From positions 78,177 through 142,176 of the forward strand of contig DASXZD010000030.1 in NCBI GenBank assembly GCA_036502085.1: DNA of 64,000 bases, written 5' to 3'. Shown piece by piece: positions 1-9,600 of this stretch. A program made the translations under genes and the position numbers. The notes under the pieces are model-generated. The model saw only the letters and a list, made by a program, of their open reading frames with translations. It was not told the origin of the DNA and did not search any database. This DNA comes from PALSA-505 sp036502085. GTDB taxonomy: Bacteria > Actinomycetota > Actinomycetes > Streptosporangiales > Streptosporangiaceae. Each line of letters opens with the position of its first letter. Position 1 is the first letter of the stretch.

Positions 1-1
1 G

Positions 2-601
2 CAGGCGGAGGCGGCGGCGCCCCTGCCGGCGTCGATCGCGGCCGGTCATCCGGTGCGGGTGGAGACGTCGCCCACGATGGCCGACGGCATCACGGTCAAG
101 GCCGTCGGCGACCTCACCTTCCGGATCCTGTCCGAGCTGGCCGACCGGGTGCTGACGGTTTCCGAGGATGCGCTGTCCCGCGCCCTGCTGCTCTGCCTGG
201 AGCGGGCCAAGCAGGTCGTCGAGCCGGCCGGGGCGGCGGCCGTGGCGGCCCTGCTGGAGCATCCGCACGCCTTCGAGCCACCGGTCGTCGCCGTGCTGTC
301 CGGCGGGAACATCGACCCGCTGCTGCTGGCCAAGGTGCTCAGGCACGGGCTGTCCGCCGCCGGGCGCTACCTCGTGTTCAGGTGCAGGCTGTCCGACCGG
401 CCGGGTGCGCTGGCCGCGCTGCTGGCCGAGCTGGCCGACCTCGGGGCCAACGTGCTGGACATCGTGCACGAGCGGGTCTCGCTGCGGCTGCACGTGGACG
501 AGGTGGAAGTGCTGCTGCAGCTGGAGACCAGGGGCCCCGGTCATTGCGACGAGGTGATCAGCCGGCTGCGCCGCTCCGGCTACACGCTGATCTTCGGCTG
601 A
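2..601 (+). CDS. ilvA: Threonine ammonia-lyase, C-terminal part (5' end outside window)
   Basis: PLP-dependent deamination of threonine to 2-oxobutanoate, the entry to isoleucine synthesis or threonine catabolism. The frame is open from base 2, so the PLP-lysine half lies upstream of the window. The visible part holds the end of the catalytic domain (GHPVRVETSPTMADGITVK, then VEPAGAAAVAALL and VAVLSGGNIDPLLL, typical of this fold). It ends in an ACT-like regulatory segment (RCRLSDRPGALAALLAELA, then VLDIVHERV). This is the short biodegradative/IlvA-like layout with one ACT domain. The internal ATG at 53 is not a real start because homology begins before it. Stop TGA at 599-601. It converges on the RDD gene. 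Confidence 0.9.
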   Translation, partial: QAEAAAPLPASIAAGHPVRVETSPTMADGITVKAVGDLTFRILSELADRVLTVSEDALSRALLLCLERAKQVVEPAGAAAVAALLEHPHAFEPPVVAVLSGGNIDPLLLAKVLRHGLSAAGRYLVFRCRLSDRPGALAALLAELADLGANVLDIVHERVSLRLHVDEVEVLLQLETRGPGHCDEVISRLRRSGYTLIFG

Positions 602-621
602 CCGGCCTCACCAGGCCGGCC

Positions 622-1569
622 TCACCAAGGCCGCTGCTGCGGCCCCGGGCTGGCGGGCAGGCCCGGGCTGCCGGGCAGGTCGGTCCTGATCACGATCGTG
701 CGGGCGGCCTTGTCGTGCAGGCACTGCCGCCGCGAGTCCCACAGCAACCACAGCTCGTTGAGCAGCCCGAACAGGCCGCCGAGCAGCGGCACCGCGGGGA
801 CCAGCGCGTAGACGGCCGACCGCTTGGCCGCGGTCGCCCCGCTGATCGGCGACCGGCCGTAGGCGGTGACCACCCGGGTGCGCGTGGCCCGCTTGCCGAG
901 GGTCTGGCCCCACTTGGCGTGCTGCGGCCAGTCGTACAGGAACAGGATCAGGGCAGCCACGATCGAGAACAGCACCCACGCGCCGAACAGCTTTCCGTCG
1001 GCCCTGGACACTGCCGCCTGCGCGCCTGGCGCCGAGAGGTCCGGGTACTGGTTGCTGATCTGCTGGAGGCGGTGCAGCGAGGGGCCGACGAGCGCGATGG
1101 ACAGCGGGATCAGCACGACGCTGAGCACCAGCCCGTCGATCACCCGCGCGAGCAGCCGCCGCCACCGCCCGGCCAGGTCAGGCTCGGGGCCAGGCCGGTA
1201 ACCGGCTCCGGTCGCATACGGCGGATAGGGGGTGCCGTACGGCTGCTGCGGGGCCATGCCGTACGGCTGCTGCGGCATGCCGTAGGGCTGCTGCCGGGGC
1301 GGCGGACCATATGGCTGCGCTCCCGGATAGGGCGGCGGTGCTCCGTACGGCTGCTGCGGTGCTCCGTACTGGGGTGCCGCGTACTGCGGCGGCTGGCCGG
1401 GCGGACCGTACTGCGGCGGCTGGCCGGGCGGACCGTACTGGTGCGGCTGGCCGGGCGGGAAATACCAGGAACCGGGCGGCGGGACCGGCGCCGGCGTGGT
1501 GGCGTCCTGATCGCCGAATGGCTGGCCGCCGGCCTGCTGCCCGCCCGTGTTCTCTGGAGGCTGCGTCAT
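622..1569 (-). CDS. RDD family membrane protein with Pro/Gly/Gln/Tyr-rich N-terminus
   Basis: About 315 residues. The first ~125 are low complexity (repeated QYGPPGQP, QQPYG and PYG blocks). An RDD domain follows (GRWRRLLARVIDGLVLSVVL, with the Arg and Asp that name the family) with three hydrophobic segments: around the RDD motif, around FGAWVLFSIVAALILFLYDW, and around YALVPAVPLLGGLFGLLNELW. Function of RDD proteins is mostly unknown; transport or membrane scaffolding has been proposed. I start at the ATG at 1569 (MTQPPENTGG) rather than a longer in-frame start at 1605, because homologues begin with the Pro-rich tail. The tail is cytoplasmic by the usual topology, which is inference. Confidence 0.8.
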   Translation of the reverse strand: MTQPPENTGGQQAGGQPFGDQDATTPAPVPPPGSWYFPPGQPHQYGPPGQPPQYGPPGQPPQYAAPQYGAPQQPYGAPPPYPGAQPYGPPPRQQPYGMPQQPYGMAPQQPYGTPYPPYATGAGYRPGPEPDLAGRWRRLLARVIDGLVLSVVLIPLSIALVGPSLHRLQQISNQYPDLSAPGAQAAVSRADGKLFGAWVLFSIVAALILFLYDWPQHAKWGQTLGKRATRTRVVTAYGRSPISGATAAKRSAVYALVPAVPLLGGLFGLLNELWLLWDSRRQCLHDKAARTIVIRTDLPGSPGLPASPGPQQRPW

Positions 1570-1671
1570 GCGCTCATGATGCACCGCCCAGCCGGGCGGC
1601 ACCACTCCCCGTTACGCGTTCGTAAGGCTCGTGTCGCTTTGTATAGTGAGCCTTTTTCACCGGACTGGGGG

Positions 1672-2160
1672 ATGGCCGTGGCCGATCGTCTGGATGCCAT
1701 GCTGGTCGAGTTGCTCAGCAACGAGCCCAGGGTGGGAGTGCTGGAAGCCTCCCGCAGGCTCGGCGTCGCCCGCGGCACGATTCAGGCCCGGCTCGACCGG
1801 ATGCAGGCCCGCGGGGTGATTACCGGCTTCGGCCCCGACATCGACCCGACCGCGCTCGGCTTCGACGTCACCGCGTTCGTGACCCTGGAGATCCGGCAGG
1901 CCGGCGGGCACGACCCGGTGGCACACGGCCTGGCCGTGATACCCGAAGTGCTGGAGGCCTACACGATCACCGGCACGGGCGACATGCTGTGCCGCGTGGT
2001 GGCCAGGACGAACGCGGATCTGCAGCGAGTGATCGACGCGATCGTGGACGTGGCCGGCGTGGTCAGGGCGTCCACCGTGATCGCGCTGGCCACGCCGCTG
2101 CCCTACCGGGTGCTGCCGCTGGTCCGCGCGGCCGCGGCCGTCGACCGCCCGGCGGGCTGA
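1672..2160 (+). CDS. Lrp/AsnC family transcriptional regulator
   Basis: 162 residues. The N-terminal winged helix-turn-helix spans about residues 1-50 (ADRLDAMLVELLSNEPRVGV, EASRRLGVARGTIQARLDRM, then GVITGF). A RAM/ACT-like effector and oligomerisation domain follows (VTAFVTLEIRQAG, VLEAYTITGTGDMLCRVVART). Members sense amino acids and control their metabolism or export. The neighbouring threonine ammonia-lyase makes an amino-acid role plausible, but the target is unknown. The start is the ATG at 1672; the very long open frame that extends upstream is a GC-driven artefact. Its last 58 bp overlap the convergent TetR gene. Confidence 0.85.
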   Translation: MAVADRLDAMLVELLSNEPRVGVLEASRRLGVARGTIQARLDRMQARGVITGFGPDIDPTALGFDVTAFVTLEIRQAGGHDPVAHGLAVIPEVLEAYTITGTGDMLCRVVARTNADLQRVIDAIVDVAGVVRASTVIALATPLPYRVLPLVRAAAAVDRPAG

Positions 2161-2756
2161 GCCCCGACGATCTCGCGGGCGATGCCGAGCACCGCCTCGT
2201 GCAGTTCACCGGGATCATCGGCCTGATCATGGAAGAGCATCCACCCGATGCTCAGGCCGCTGGTCGCGATCACCGCCCCCACCCGGTCCCGCAGCGGCGC
2301 GTCGGGCCCGGCGAGCAGGTCGACCACGGCGTTCATCCGCTCCTTGAACATCTCGCTCCGCTCCTTCACCGAAGCGAGGCTGCCGAGGGCGGCCTGGTTC
2401 TGGTGCAGCATGCGGTAGACGTCGTGGCCCTGGACCACCACGTCGAGGTAGCGGCGCAGCAACTCCTCGCGCATGCCGGGCGCGCCGCGCCGCTGCCGGC
2501 CCCAGGCGATGACCGCGTCGACCTGGCCGTAGTAGTCGTCCACCAGGCTGCGAACGATGTCCTCCTTGGACCGGAAGTGGTAGTACAGCGCCGCCTTGGT
2601 GAAGCCCAGCCGCTCCGCGATCTCGCGGAGCGATGTCTTGTCGTAGCCCTGTTCGCTGAACAGCTCGACAGCGATGGCCTGGATGCGGGCCCGGGTGTCG
2701 CCGCGCGCCTGCTCCCCGTCGCCTGACGGGGTGATGTCCCTCGCTGCCTCGCTCAT
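2103..2756 (-). CDS. TetR family transcriptional regulator
   Basis: 217 residues. The N-terminal HTH at about residues 20-66 is canonical (RIQAIAVELFSEQGYDKTSL, REIAERLGFTKAALYYHFRS, KEDIVRSLVDDYY). The C-terminal ligand-binding region is helical and not family-specific. It is divergent from an MFS exporter with a 215-bp shared intergenic region that contains a large inverted operator pair (2851-2908). The usual arrangement is a local repressor released by the exporter's substrate. Identification as TetR is firm; control of the exporter is inferred from context and the operator. Confidence 0.9.
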   Translation of the reverse strand: MSEAARDITPSGDGEQARGDTRARIQAIAVELFSEQGYDKTSLREIAERLGFTKAALYYHFRSKEDIVRSLVDDYYGQVDAVIAWGRQRRGAPGMREELLRRYLDVVVQGHDVYRMLHQNQAALGSLASVKERSEMFKERMNAVVDLLAGPDAPLRDRVGAVIATSGLSIGWMLFHDQADDPGELHEAVLGIAREIVGAQPAGRSTAAAARTSGSTR

Positions 2757-2850
2757 GTCGCTCGCGTTTCTCTGTCGTCGTGCTGCCTGCTGGTGCTGCC
2801 CGCGGGCGGCTCTCGCGCCGTCGGCCAGGCGACCTGCCCTCAGGCTCGAA

Positions 2851-2908
2851 ACTTACTTGACGGCCGGTCAGCTCCTAACATACGGTACTAACCGGTCGGC
2901 AAGTAAGT
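2851..2908. promoter_or_regulatory. Paired TetR-type operator in divergent promoter region
   Basis: Left arm 2851-2868 reads ACTTACTTGACGGCCGGT. Right arm 2891-2908 reads ACCGGTCGGCAAGTAAGT, the reverse complement apart from two mismatches. The spacer is 22 bp. Each arm itself carries an imperfect dyad around the CCGGT/ACCGG core, so this is best read as two binding sites in opposite orientation. The segment lies between the TetR start (2756) and the MFS start (2972). Confidence 0.7.
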
Positions 2909-2971
2909 GCGAGTCCAGCCCGGCTGTGAGCACGTTAGGCCCACACGGCGGGAACACAGGGAGGCGTCAGC

Positions 2972-4525
2972 ATGACAGCGGCACAGGCGGACGAGGGCAC
3001 CGGAGCGCCGACGGGAGCTAAGCGCGAGGTCCTGATCGTGCTGCCGGGCCTGCTGCTCGCGATCATTCTCGCCATGCTGGACCAGTTGATCGTCAGTACG
3101 GCGCTGCCGCGCATCGTCGGCACTCTCGGCGGCGTGACCCACCTGTCCTGGGTGGTCACCGCCTACGTGCTCGCCTCCACGGTCACCACGCCGCTCTACG
3201 GCAAGCTCGGCGACATGTACGGCCGCAAGAGGCTGCTGATACTCGCGATCGTGATCTTCCTGGCCGGCTCCGCGCTGTCCGGCCTCGCGCATTCGATGGA
3301 CCAGCTCATCATCTTCCGCGCGGTGCAGGGCCTGGGCGCCGGCGGGCTGATGGTCGGGGCCATCGCCACCCTGGGCGACCTGGTATCGCCGCGCGAGCGC
3401 GGCCAGTACATGGGCTACATGATGGCCGCGATGATGCTGGCCATGATCGCCGGCCCGCTGGTCGGCGGCTACATCACCGACAGCCTCTCCTGGCGCTGGA
3501 TCTTCTACATCAACATGCCGGTCGGCGGCGCCGCGCTGCTCTACCTCATGGCCACCTTGCACATGCCGCGGCGCAAGGTGCCGCACAAGATCGACTACCT
3601 CGGCGCCGGGCTGCTCGCCGTGGCCGCCACCGCGATCGTCCTGTTCACCACCTGGGGCGGCAGCCAGTACGGCTGGGGCTCGCCGGTGATCATCGGCCTC
3701 GCCGTCCTCACCCTGGCCGCGACGGTGCTGTTCTGCCTGGCGGAGACCAGGGCGGCCGAGCCCGTGCTGCCGCTGCACGTCTTCCGCAACCGCAACTTCA
3801 CGCTGTCGTCCGCGATGAGCTTCCTGGTCGGCCTCATGCTGTTCGGCGCGCTGACCTTCCTGCCGCTGTATCAGCAGACCGTGCAGCACCTGTCCGCCAC
3901 CGGCAGCGGCCTGATGCTCATCCCGATGATGGGCGGCTCGATGGTCACCACGATCCTGGCCGGGCAGGTGACCAGCCGCACCGGCAAGTACAAGATCTTC
4001 CCGATCATCGGCAGCATCGGCATGGCGGCAGGCATGTTCTTGCTGATCGGCCTGGGCGTGAACACCAGCCGGCTCACCAGCTCGCTGTTCTTCGTCGTGC
4101 TCGGCGTCGGCATGGGCTTCCTGATGAACATGACGACGATCATCGTGCAGAATAGCGTGGACCCGCGGGACATGGGCGTGGCGAGCAGCTCGCGGACGTT
4201 CTTCCAGCAGATCGGCGGCTCGATCGGGGTGTCGGTCTTCGGCGTGATCTTCGCCAGGCGGCTGACCGAGGACCTCGGCAAGCGGCTACCGGGCGTGCAC
4301 CTGAACGCGGCGGGCGGTCAGCTGGACCCGGTCACGGTCAACCGGCTGCCCGTGGCGGTCAGGCACGACGTCTTCATCTCGATCGCGCACGCGGTTCAGG
4401 GCGTGTTCATCTGGGCCGCCCCGTCTGCGCTGATCGTGTTCGTGCTCGCCTGGTTCGTTAAGGAAGTCCCGCTGCGCGGCCGGGCGCCGTCCGCGGAGCA
4501 GCCCACGCCCGAGCTGGTCGGCTGA
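2972..4525 (+). CDS. DHA2 family (14-TM) MFS drug exporter
   Basis: 517 residues, the usual length for EmrB/QacA-type proton-coupled exporters. Motif A is present between TM2 and TM3 (GKLGDMYGRKRLLI). Motif C-like Gly-rich text follows in TM5 (MIAGPLVGGYI), and the SWRWIFYINMPVG signature of this family follows TM5/6. Hydrophobic segments run to VFIWAAPSALIVFVLAWFV near the end, followed by a short polar tail. A ribosome site (GGGAGGCG) precedes the ATG at 2972. The substrate cannot be read from sequence. It is divergent from and probably repressed by the neighbouring TetR protein. Confidence 0.92.
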   Translation: MTAAQADEGTGAPTGAKREVLIVLPGLLLAIILAMLDQLIVSTALPRIVGTLGGVTHLSWVVTAYVLASTVTTPLYGKLGDMYGRKRLLILAIVIFLAGSALSGLAHSMDQLIIFRAVQGLGAGGLMVGAIATLGDLVSPRERGQYMGYMMAAMMLAMIAGPLVGGYITDSLSWRWIFYINMPVGGAALLYLMATLHMPRRKVPHKIDYLGAGLLAVAATAIVLFTTWGGSQYGWGSPVIIGLAVLTLAATVLFCLAETRAAEPVLPLHVFRNRNFTLSSAMSFLVGLMLFGALTFLPLYQQTVQHLSATGSGLMLIPMMGGSMVTTILAGQVTSRTGKYKIFPIIGSIGMAAGMFLLIGLGVNTSRLTSSLFFVVLGVGMGFLMNMTTIIVQNSVDPRDMGVASSSRTFFQQIGGSIGVSVFGVIFARRLTEDLGKRLPGVHLNAAGGQLDPVTVNRLPVAVRHDVFISIAHAVQGVFIWAAPSALIVFVLAWFVKEVPLRGRAPSAEQPTPELVG

Positions 4526-4543
4526 GGCTAGCGCGGCTGGACC

Positions 4544-4589
4544 CGGCTGTGCGTGGCTGGCCGGGCGACCGGCCAGCCACGCACAGCCG
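4544..4589. terminator. Bidirectional stem-loop between mfs and greA
   Basis: Perfect 21-bp inverted repeat: arms 4544-4564 and 4569-4589, tetraloop GCGA. It lies between the convergent ends of the exporter (4525) and greA (4595). There is no U tract, as is common for actinobacterial stem-loop terminators. Confidence 0.8.
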
Positions 4590-4594
4590 TCCGA

Positions 4595-5101
4595 TCACAT
4601 GCCCGCGTACGGCACCGCGTCCAGGATCTCGACGGTCGCGCTGCGGCCGTTCGGCAGGTTGTAGGTCGCCTTCTCGCCGACCTTCTTGCCGGATATCGCG
4701 TTGCCCAGCGGCGACTTGGGGGAGTACACGTCGATCGGCGCGCCGCTCTCCTCGCGGGAGGCGAGCAGGAACGTCACCTCGTCCTCGTCGCGCTCGAACC
4801 GCACGGTGACCGTCATGCCCGGCCCGACCACGCCCTCGGTGCGGGGCGGCTCGCCGACCCTGGCGTTGTCCAGGATGTACTGCAGCTGGTTGATCCTCGC
4901 CTCGATCTTGCCCTGCTCTTCCTTGGCGGCGTGATAGCCGCCGTTCTCGCGCAGGTCACCCTCTTCGCGGGCGAACTCGATCTTCTCGGCGATATCGATG
5001 CGCCCCTGGCCTGAGAGGTGGTCAAGCTCGGACTTCAGCCGGTCGTACGCCTCCTGCGTGAGCCATGTGAGGCTGTCGTCGCGCGTCTCGGTCACGGGCA
5101 C
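4595..5101 (-). CDS. greA: Transcription elongation factor GreA
   Basis: 168 residues. GreA enters the RNA polymerase secondary channel and stimulates cleavage of backtracked RNA. The N-terminal coiled coil (residues ~15-85) holds the acidic tip (EFAREEGDLRENGGYHAAKEEQ). The C-terminal FKBP-like domain carries the family pattern SPLGNAISGKKVGE. Length matches actinobacterial GreA. It is monocistronic: the convergent stem-loop at 4544-4589 ends it and mca diverges upstream. Confidence 0.95.
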   Translation of the reverse strand: MPVTETRDDSLTWLTQEAYDRLKSELDHLSGQGRIDIAEKIEFAREEGDLRENGGYHAAKEEQGKIEARINQLQYILDNARVGEPPRTEGVVGPGMTVTVRFERDEDEVTFLLASREESGAPIDVYSPKSPLGNAISGKKVGEKATYNLPNGRSATVEILDAVPYAGM

Positions 5102-5271
5102 TCCTTGAATATGGTGCGGTAACTGCTCTCCGCCGGGCCCGGCTAATCGCGGGCCCCGGAAGGTAATCCTCTGAGGTTAACAAGGTCCCCCTACTGCGTC
5201 GCCCAGTCAATGCCCAGCAGAGGTAGTGCAGTGTTCATGCCCCGGTTACCCGATCGTTGAATCCTGCCGGG

Positions 5272-5340
5272 CCGATCCGGGCCGGCCCGGCCAGCCCGCA
5301 CCCGGATCGGCGCCAGTCCGGCCGGGCCGGCCCGGATCGG
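5272..5340. repeat. Perfect 21-bp inverted repeat in the greA-mca intergenic region
   Basis: Arms 5272-5292 and 5320-5340 are exact reverse complements rich in GGCC/CCGG, with a 27-bp spacer. The spacer holds a further CCCGGATCGG (5301-5310) matching the end of the right arm. It lies between divergent genes, so a simple terminator role is unexpected. It could be a long hairpin in the mca leader or a protein-binding site. Confidence 0.7.
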
Positions 5341-5419
5341 AATTACGTCGCATGCCCGCCGCGTTCTGCAGGAGAATGGTCCGCTGGCTTAACCACCTGA
5401 CCGCTGAAGGGGATCTGGC

Positions 5420-6370
5420 TTGCCTGCACATACCGCGGAGACCGAGACAAACCGCACCTGCGCGAACCCGTCCGGCCAGCCAGCCGAAGGTACCGGGCCG
5501 CTCCGGCTGATGGCCGTGCACGCGCATCCCGACGACGAGTCGAGCAAGGGCGCGGCCACGATGGCCCGCTACGCCCGGACCGGAGCTGAAGTGCTGGTGG
5601 TCACCCTCACCGGCGGCGAGCGCGGCGACATACTGAACAAGGCGATGGACCGGCCGGAGATCACGGCCAACCTGCCCAGGGTCAGGCTCGAAGAGATGGC
5701 GCGGGCGCGCGACATACTCGGCGTGCGGCACCAGTTCCTCGGCTTCGTCGACTCCGGCCTGCCCGAGGGCGACCCGCTGCCGCCGCTGCCCGAAGGCTGC
5801 TTCGCCCTGGTCCCGGTCGAGCAGGCCGCCGAGCCGCTGGTCAAGGCCATCCGCTCGTTCCGCCCGCACGTCCTGCTCACCTACGACGAGTCGGGCGGGT
5901 ACCCGCATCCCGACCACATCGCGTGCCACCGGGTGTCCGCCGAGGCCTTCGAGGCCGCCGCCGACCCGGACCGCTACCCCGAGGCGGGAGCGCCGTGGCA
6001 GCCACTGAAGCTGTACTACTTCGCCAGCTTCCACCGGAAGAAGTACATGGCGTTCCACCAAGAACTGCTGCGCCGCGGGCAGGAGTCGCCGTTCGCCGAG
6101 ATGGTCGCCAAATGGGAGGAAGAAGAAGGCCCGGACCGCCTGGAGATCACCACCCGGGTGCCGTGCAGCGACTACTTCACGATCCGCGATCAGGCCCTGC
6201 TGGCCCACGCCACCCAGATCGACCCGAACGGCTTCTGGTTCGCCTGCCCGATGGAGGTGCAGCAAGCGGCCTGGCCGACGGAGGACTACCATCTAGCTAG
6301 ATCCCTCGTCGATACCGAGTTTCCCGAAGATGACCTGTTCGCAGGGGTGCGGGAGAAGGTGTGCCTGTAA
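5420..6370 (+). CDS. mca: Mycothiol S-conjugate amidase
   Basis: 316 residues, zinc amidase of the MshB/Mca (LmbE-like) family. It cleaves mycothiol S-conjugates to mercapturic acids and glucosaminyl-inositol for detoxification in the cytoplasm. The Zn site motif HAHPDDES is at about residues 36-43 and the third ligand motif HPDHIACH at about 162-169. GGERGDILNKAMDRPE and YYFASFHRKKYMAFHQ are typical of Mca rather than MshB. The start is TTG 5420 with a purine-rich ribosome site (GAAGGGGA) about 8 nt before it. Its 3' end overlaps the following small membrane gene. Confidence 0.92.
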   Translation: MPAHTAETETNRTCANPSGQPAEGTGPLRLMAVHAHPDDESSKGAATMARYARTGAEVLVVTLTGGERGDILNKAMDRPEITANLPRVRLEEMARARDILGVRHQFLGFVDSGLPEGDPLPPLPEGCFALVPVEQAAEPLVKAIRSFRPHVLLTYDESGGYPHPDHIACHRVSAEAFEAAADPDRYPEAGAPWQPLKLYYFASFHRKKYMAFHQELLRRGQESPFAEMVAKWEEEEGPDRLEITTRVPCSDYFTIRDQALLAHATQIDPNGFWFACPMEVQQAAWPTEDYHLARSLVDTEFPEDDLFAGVREKVCL

Positions 6371-6582
6371 CCGTTCTTGCCGCTGGCGCCTCGGCGGCCA
6401 GCCAGGTCGAGCCCGGCGTGCTCGGCTTCCTCGTGGTCGCCGGGATAGGCGTGGCGCTGTTCTTCCTGCTGCGCTCGATGAGCAAGCACCTCAAGAAGAT
6501 CTCGCCCGATCCACGGCCGTTCGCCGCGACCTCCGATACCGGAAAAGATGTTCTTCCGAACGGTTCCAACCAGGACTCCTAG
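6361..6582 (+). CDS. Small single-pass membrane protein downstream of mca
   Basis: 73 residues from GTG 6361, overlapping the last codons of mca by 10 nt, which implies translational coupling. One transmembrane segment lies at about residues 20-38 (GVLGFLVVAGIGVALFFLL), followed by a basic stretch (RSMSKHLKKI) and a short polar tail. A small membrane protein next to mca is a common actinobacterial arrangement. Function unknown. Confidence 0.75.
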   Translation: MPVTVLAAGASAASQVEPGVLGFLVVAGIGVALFFLLRSMSKHLKKISPDPRPFAATSDTGKDVLPNGSNQDS

Positions 6583-6678
6583 GCAGCAGCGGGCCCGCAG
6601 CACGGCGGTGTTCCGCGGCGGGCGGCGGGCGCGGGTGAGCTGCGAGTCTTGAACTAGTTATTGCCTGGAGTTGCTTGC

Positions 6679-9600
6679 ATGCTGGTGATCCACGGGCTCT
6701 GGGCCTACGGCGCGGCTTACCTGTGGGCGCAGGACTCGCAACTGCCCCCGGCGGCCCCGGCGCCACCCGCCGCTCCGACACGCCCGGCCCGGCCATCCCG
6801 GCCATCTCGGGCGCCGAGGCCGCATCCGTTCGCCCCGGACTGCACCGCGCTCGCCCGCGCGCTGGCCACGCTGCCCGGCCCGGCTGCTGATCTCGTCGCC
6901 GAGGCGACCGACGACGAGCTGACCCTCTGGCTCCCGTCCGCCCCCGACGCCCCGCACGCCTCCCCCGACCTAATCCGCCCGCCCGGCGAAACCCCGGCTG
7001 GGCCTGGTCGGCGTCGGGCAACGCTGGCCGCCTGGCGGATCCCGGCGCTGGCCTTCGACCCGGCCGCCGCGCTCGCCCTGCTCCGCGCGCTAGACGAGCC
7101 CCGCGAGCCAGCCGACCTGGGCGGGCTCAGCGACCCTGGCGGGCTCAGCGACTCTGGCGGGCTCAGCGACTCTGGCGGGCTCAGCGACTCTGGCGGGCCG
7201 GGCGATCCTGGCGGGCCGGGCGATCCTGGCGGGCCGGGCGACTCTGGCGGGCCGGGCGACTCTGGCGGGCCGGGCGATCCTGGCGGGCTGGGCGATCCGG
7301 GCGCGTTCGCGGGCCAGCTGGTGCCCGGCGGGAGCGTGCGGTTCCTCGCCGCCGTGGCCAGGCTGGCCGCCGACCTGTCGGCCCGCGGCCGGGTCCTGCC
7401 CGCGCTGCGCGACGAGGACGAACGGTACGCGGCCAGATGGCGGCCCGTGCTGTCCGGCGCCGACGCCCAGCGGGCGCGCGAGCTCGCCGCGGCGATGCCC
7501 CCGCTCTGCCGGGCCATCGCCGCCGAAGGAGCGGCGTCGGCCAAGCTGCTGACCGAAGCGCTCGACGCCCTGACCGACGCCGCCGCCCGAGCCCGGCTGG
7601 CCGGGCCGCCCCTGCTCCCGGCCCGGCGCGGCCGCCGTCCGGCCCGCATCCCGGTGGCCGAGCGCTGGGCCGCCGCGCTGACCGCGGCGGACCCCCTCGT
7701 CGATGTCGGCACGCCTGAAGACGAGCGGGAAGCCGCCGCGCTCGCGGCCCAGCTTGACGCCTGGCACGCCGCTGCTCAGCTCCCGGCCGGCCCGGTCCGC
7801 ACCTGCTTCCGGCTGATCGAGCCAGAAGCGCCCGGGCCGGAAGCCGCCGCGCCCGACGAACGGTCAGTTGAACTGCAGGCGGCGGGCGCGGGCGAACGGC
7901 TAGCCGAGCCGGCGGCCCATGAAGGGGGGCAGCGCGCGGACGCAGAACGCGGCCGGCCAGCCGCCGCCACGGGGGCGGCCGGCCGCGCCGATTGGCGAGT
8001 CGAGTTCGCGCTGCAGTCGACCGACGACCCGAGCCTGGTCATGCCGGCCACCGACGTCTGGCAGGGCGCATCGACCGCGGGGCTGGCCGCCGGGATCAAG
8101 CACCCCGAGGAGGAGCTGCTGGCCGGGCTCGGCCGCGCCGCCCGGCTCTTCCCCGAGCTTGACGCCGCGCTGCACAGCGCCGCCCCGGCCGCCGTGGCCC
8201 TCGACACCGAGGGCGCGTTCGGGTTCCTCCGGCAGGCGGCACCGCTGCTGTCCGGGGCGGGGTTTGGCGTGCTGCTGCCGGACTGGGTGCGCAAGTCCCG
8301 GCTTGGCCTCAAGCTCACCACCAGGTCGAAGACGGCATCGGCCGGATCGGTCACCGACCCGAAGTTCGGCCTGCAGGACCTCGTCGAGTTCCGCTACGAC
8401 CTGGCCGTCGGCGACCAGTCCCTGGACCCCGGCGAGCTGGCCGAGCTGGCCCGGCTCAAGGTCCCGCTGGTCCGGCTGCGCGGGCAGTGGGTGGAACTCG
8501 ACGACCGGCACCTGCGCGCCGCGCTGAAGTTCCTCGAGCGGAGCCAGTCCGGCACGATGAGCGCCGGCGACGCACTGCTTGCCGGGCTGCACGGTGCTGG
8601 CCTGACCGGGGCCGGTGACGACCTGCCGCTGGTCGAGGTGGACGCCGACGGCTGGCTCGGCGACCTGCTCTCCGGCCAGGCCGACCGCCGCCTCGAACCG
8701 ATGAAGACCCCGGACGGCTTCCGCGGTGAGCTGCGCCCCTACCAGGAGCGTGGCGTGGCGTGGCTCTCCTTCCTCGGCGGCCTCGGTCTGGGCGCGGTGC
8801 TCGCCGACGACATGGGGCTTGGCAAGACGATCGCGGCGCTGTGCCTCATCGCCCACACCATGGAGACGGACGCGGCCGCATCGCCGGGCGAAGCCGCGCC
8901 GTCCGCGCCGACGCTGCTTGTCTGCCCGATGTCGCTGGTAGGCAACTGGGAGCGTGAGGCGGCCAGGTTCACCCCGGAGCTGAAGGTGCACGTGCACCAC
9001 GGCGCGGGACGGCTGAGCGGCGCGGAGCTGACCCAGACTCTCACCGCGGCGGACCTGGTGATCACTACCTACGGCGTCGCGACCAGGGACCGCGAGCAGC
9101 TGGGCGCGATCGGCTGGGCCCGGGTGGTGTGCGACGAGGCGCAGAACATCAAGAACCACGCGACCCGGCAGGCCCGCGCGGTCCGCGGCCTGCCCGCGGC
9201 GGCCAGGATCGCGCTGACCGGGACGCCGGTCGAGAACCGGCTCAGCGACCTGTGGTCGATCATGGAGTTCAGCAACCCGGGCCTGCTCGGGCCGGCCGAG
9301 AAGTTCCGGCAGCGGTACGCGATCCCGATCGAGCGGTCCGGGGACGAGGAAGCGACGGAGCGGCTGCGGCGGATCACCGGGCCGTTCATGCTGCGCCGGC
9401 TCAAGACCGATAAGTCGATCATCTCGGACCTGCCGGACAAGCTGGAGATGAAGGTCTGGTGCAACCTGACCGCCGAGCAGGCGTCGCTCTATCAGGCGAC
9501 GGTCACCGACATGCTGGCCAGGATCGAGGCGGCCGAGGAGGGCATCGAGCGCCGCGGCCTGGTGCTGGCCACGATGGCGAAGCTCAAGCAGGTCTGCAAC

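Noticed and set aside
382..2160. 592-codon open frame on the + strand
   Set aside because: Only its last 162 codons are a gene (Lrp/AsnC). The rest is antisense to the RDD gene and out of frame with threonine ammonia-lyase; GC-rich DNA leaves such frames open.
7120..7299. 18-bp repeats considered as a CRISPR array or origin iterons
   Set aside because: They are contiguous, in frame within a long gene and have no spacers or dnaA-type boxes.
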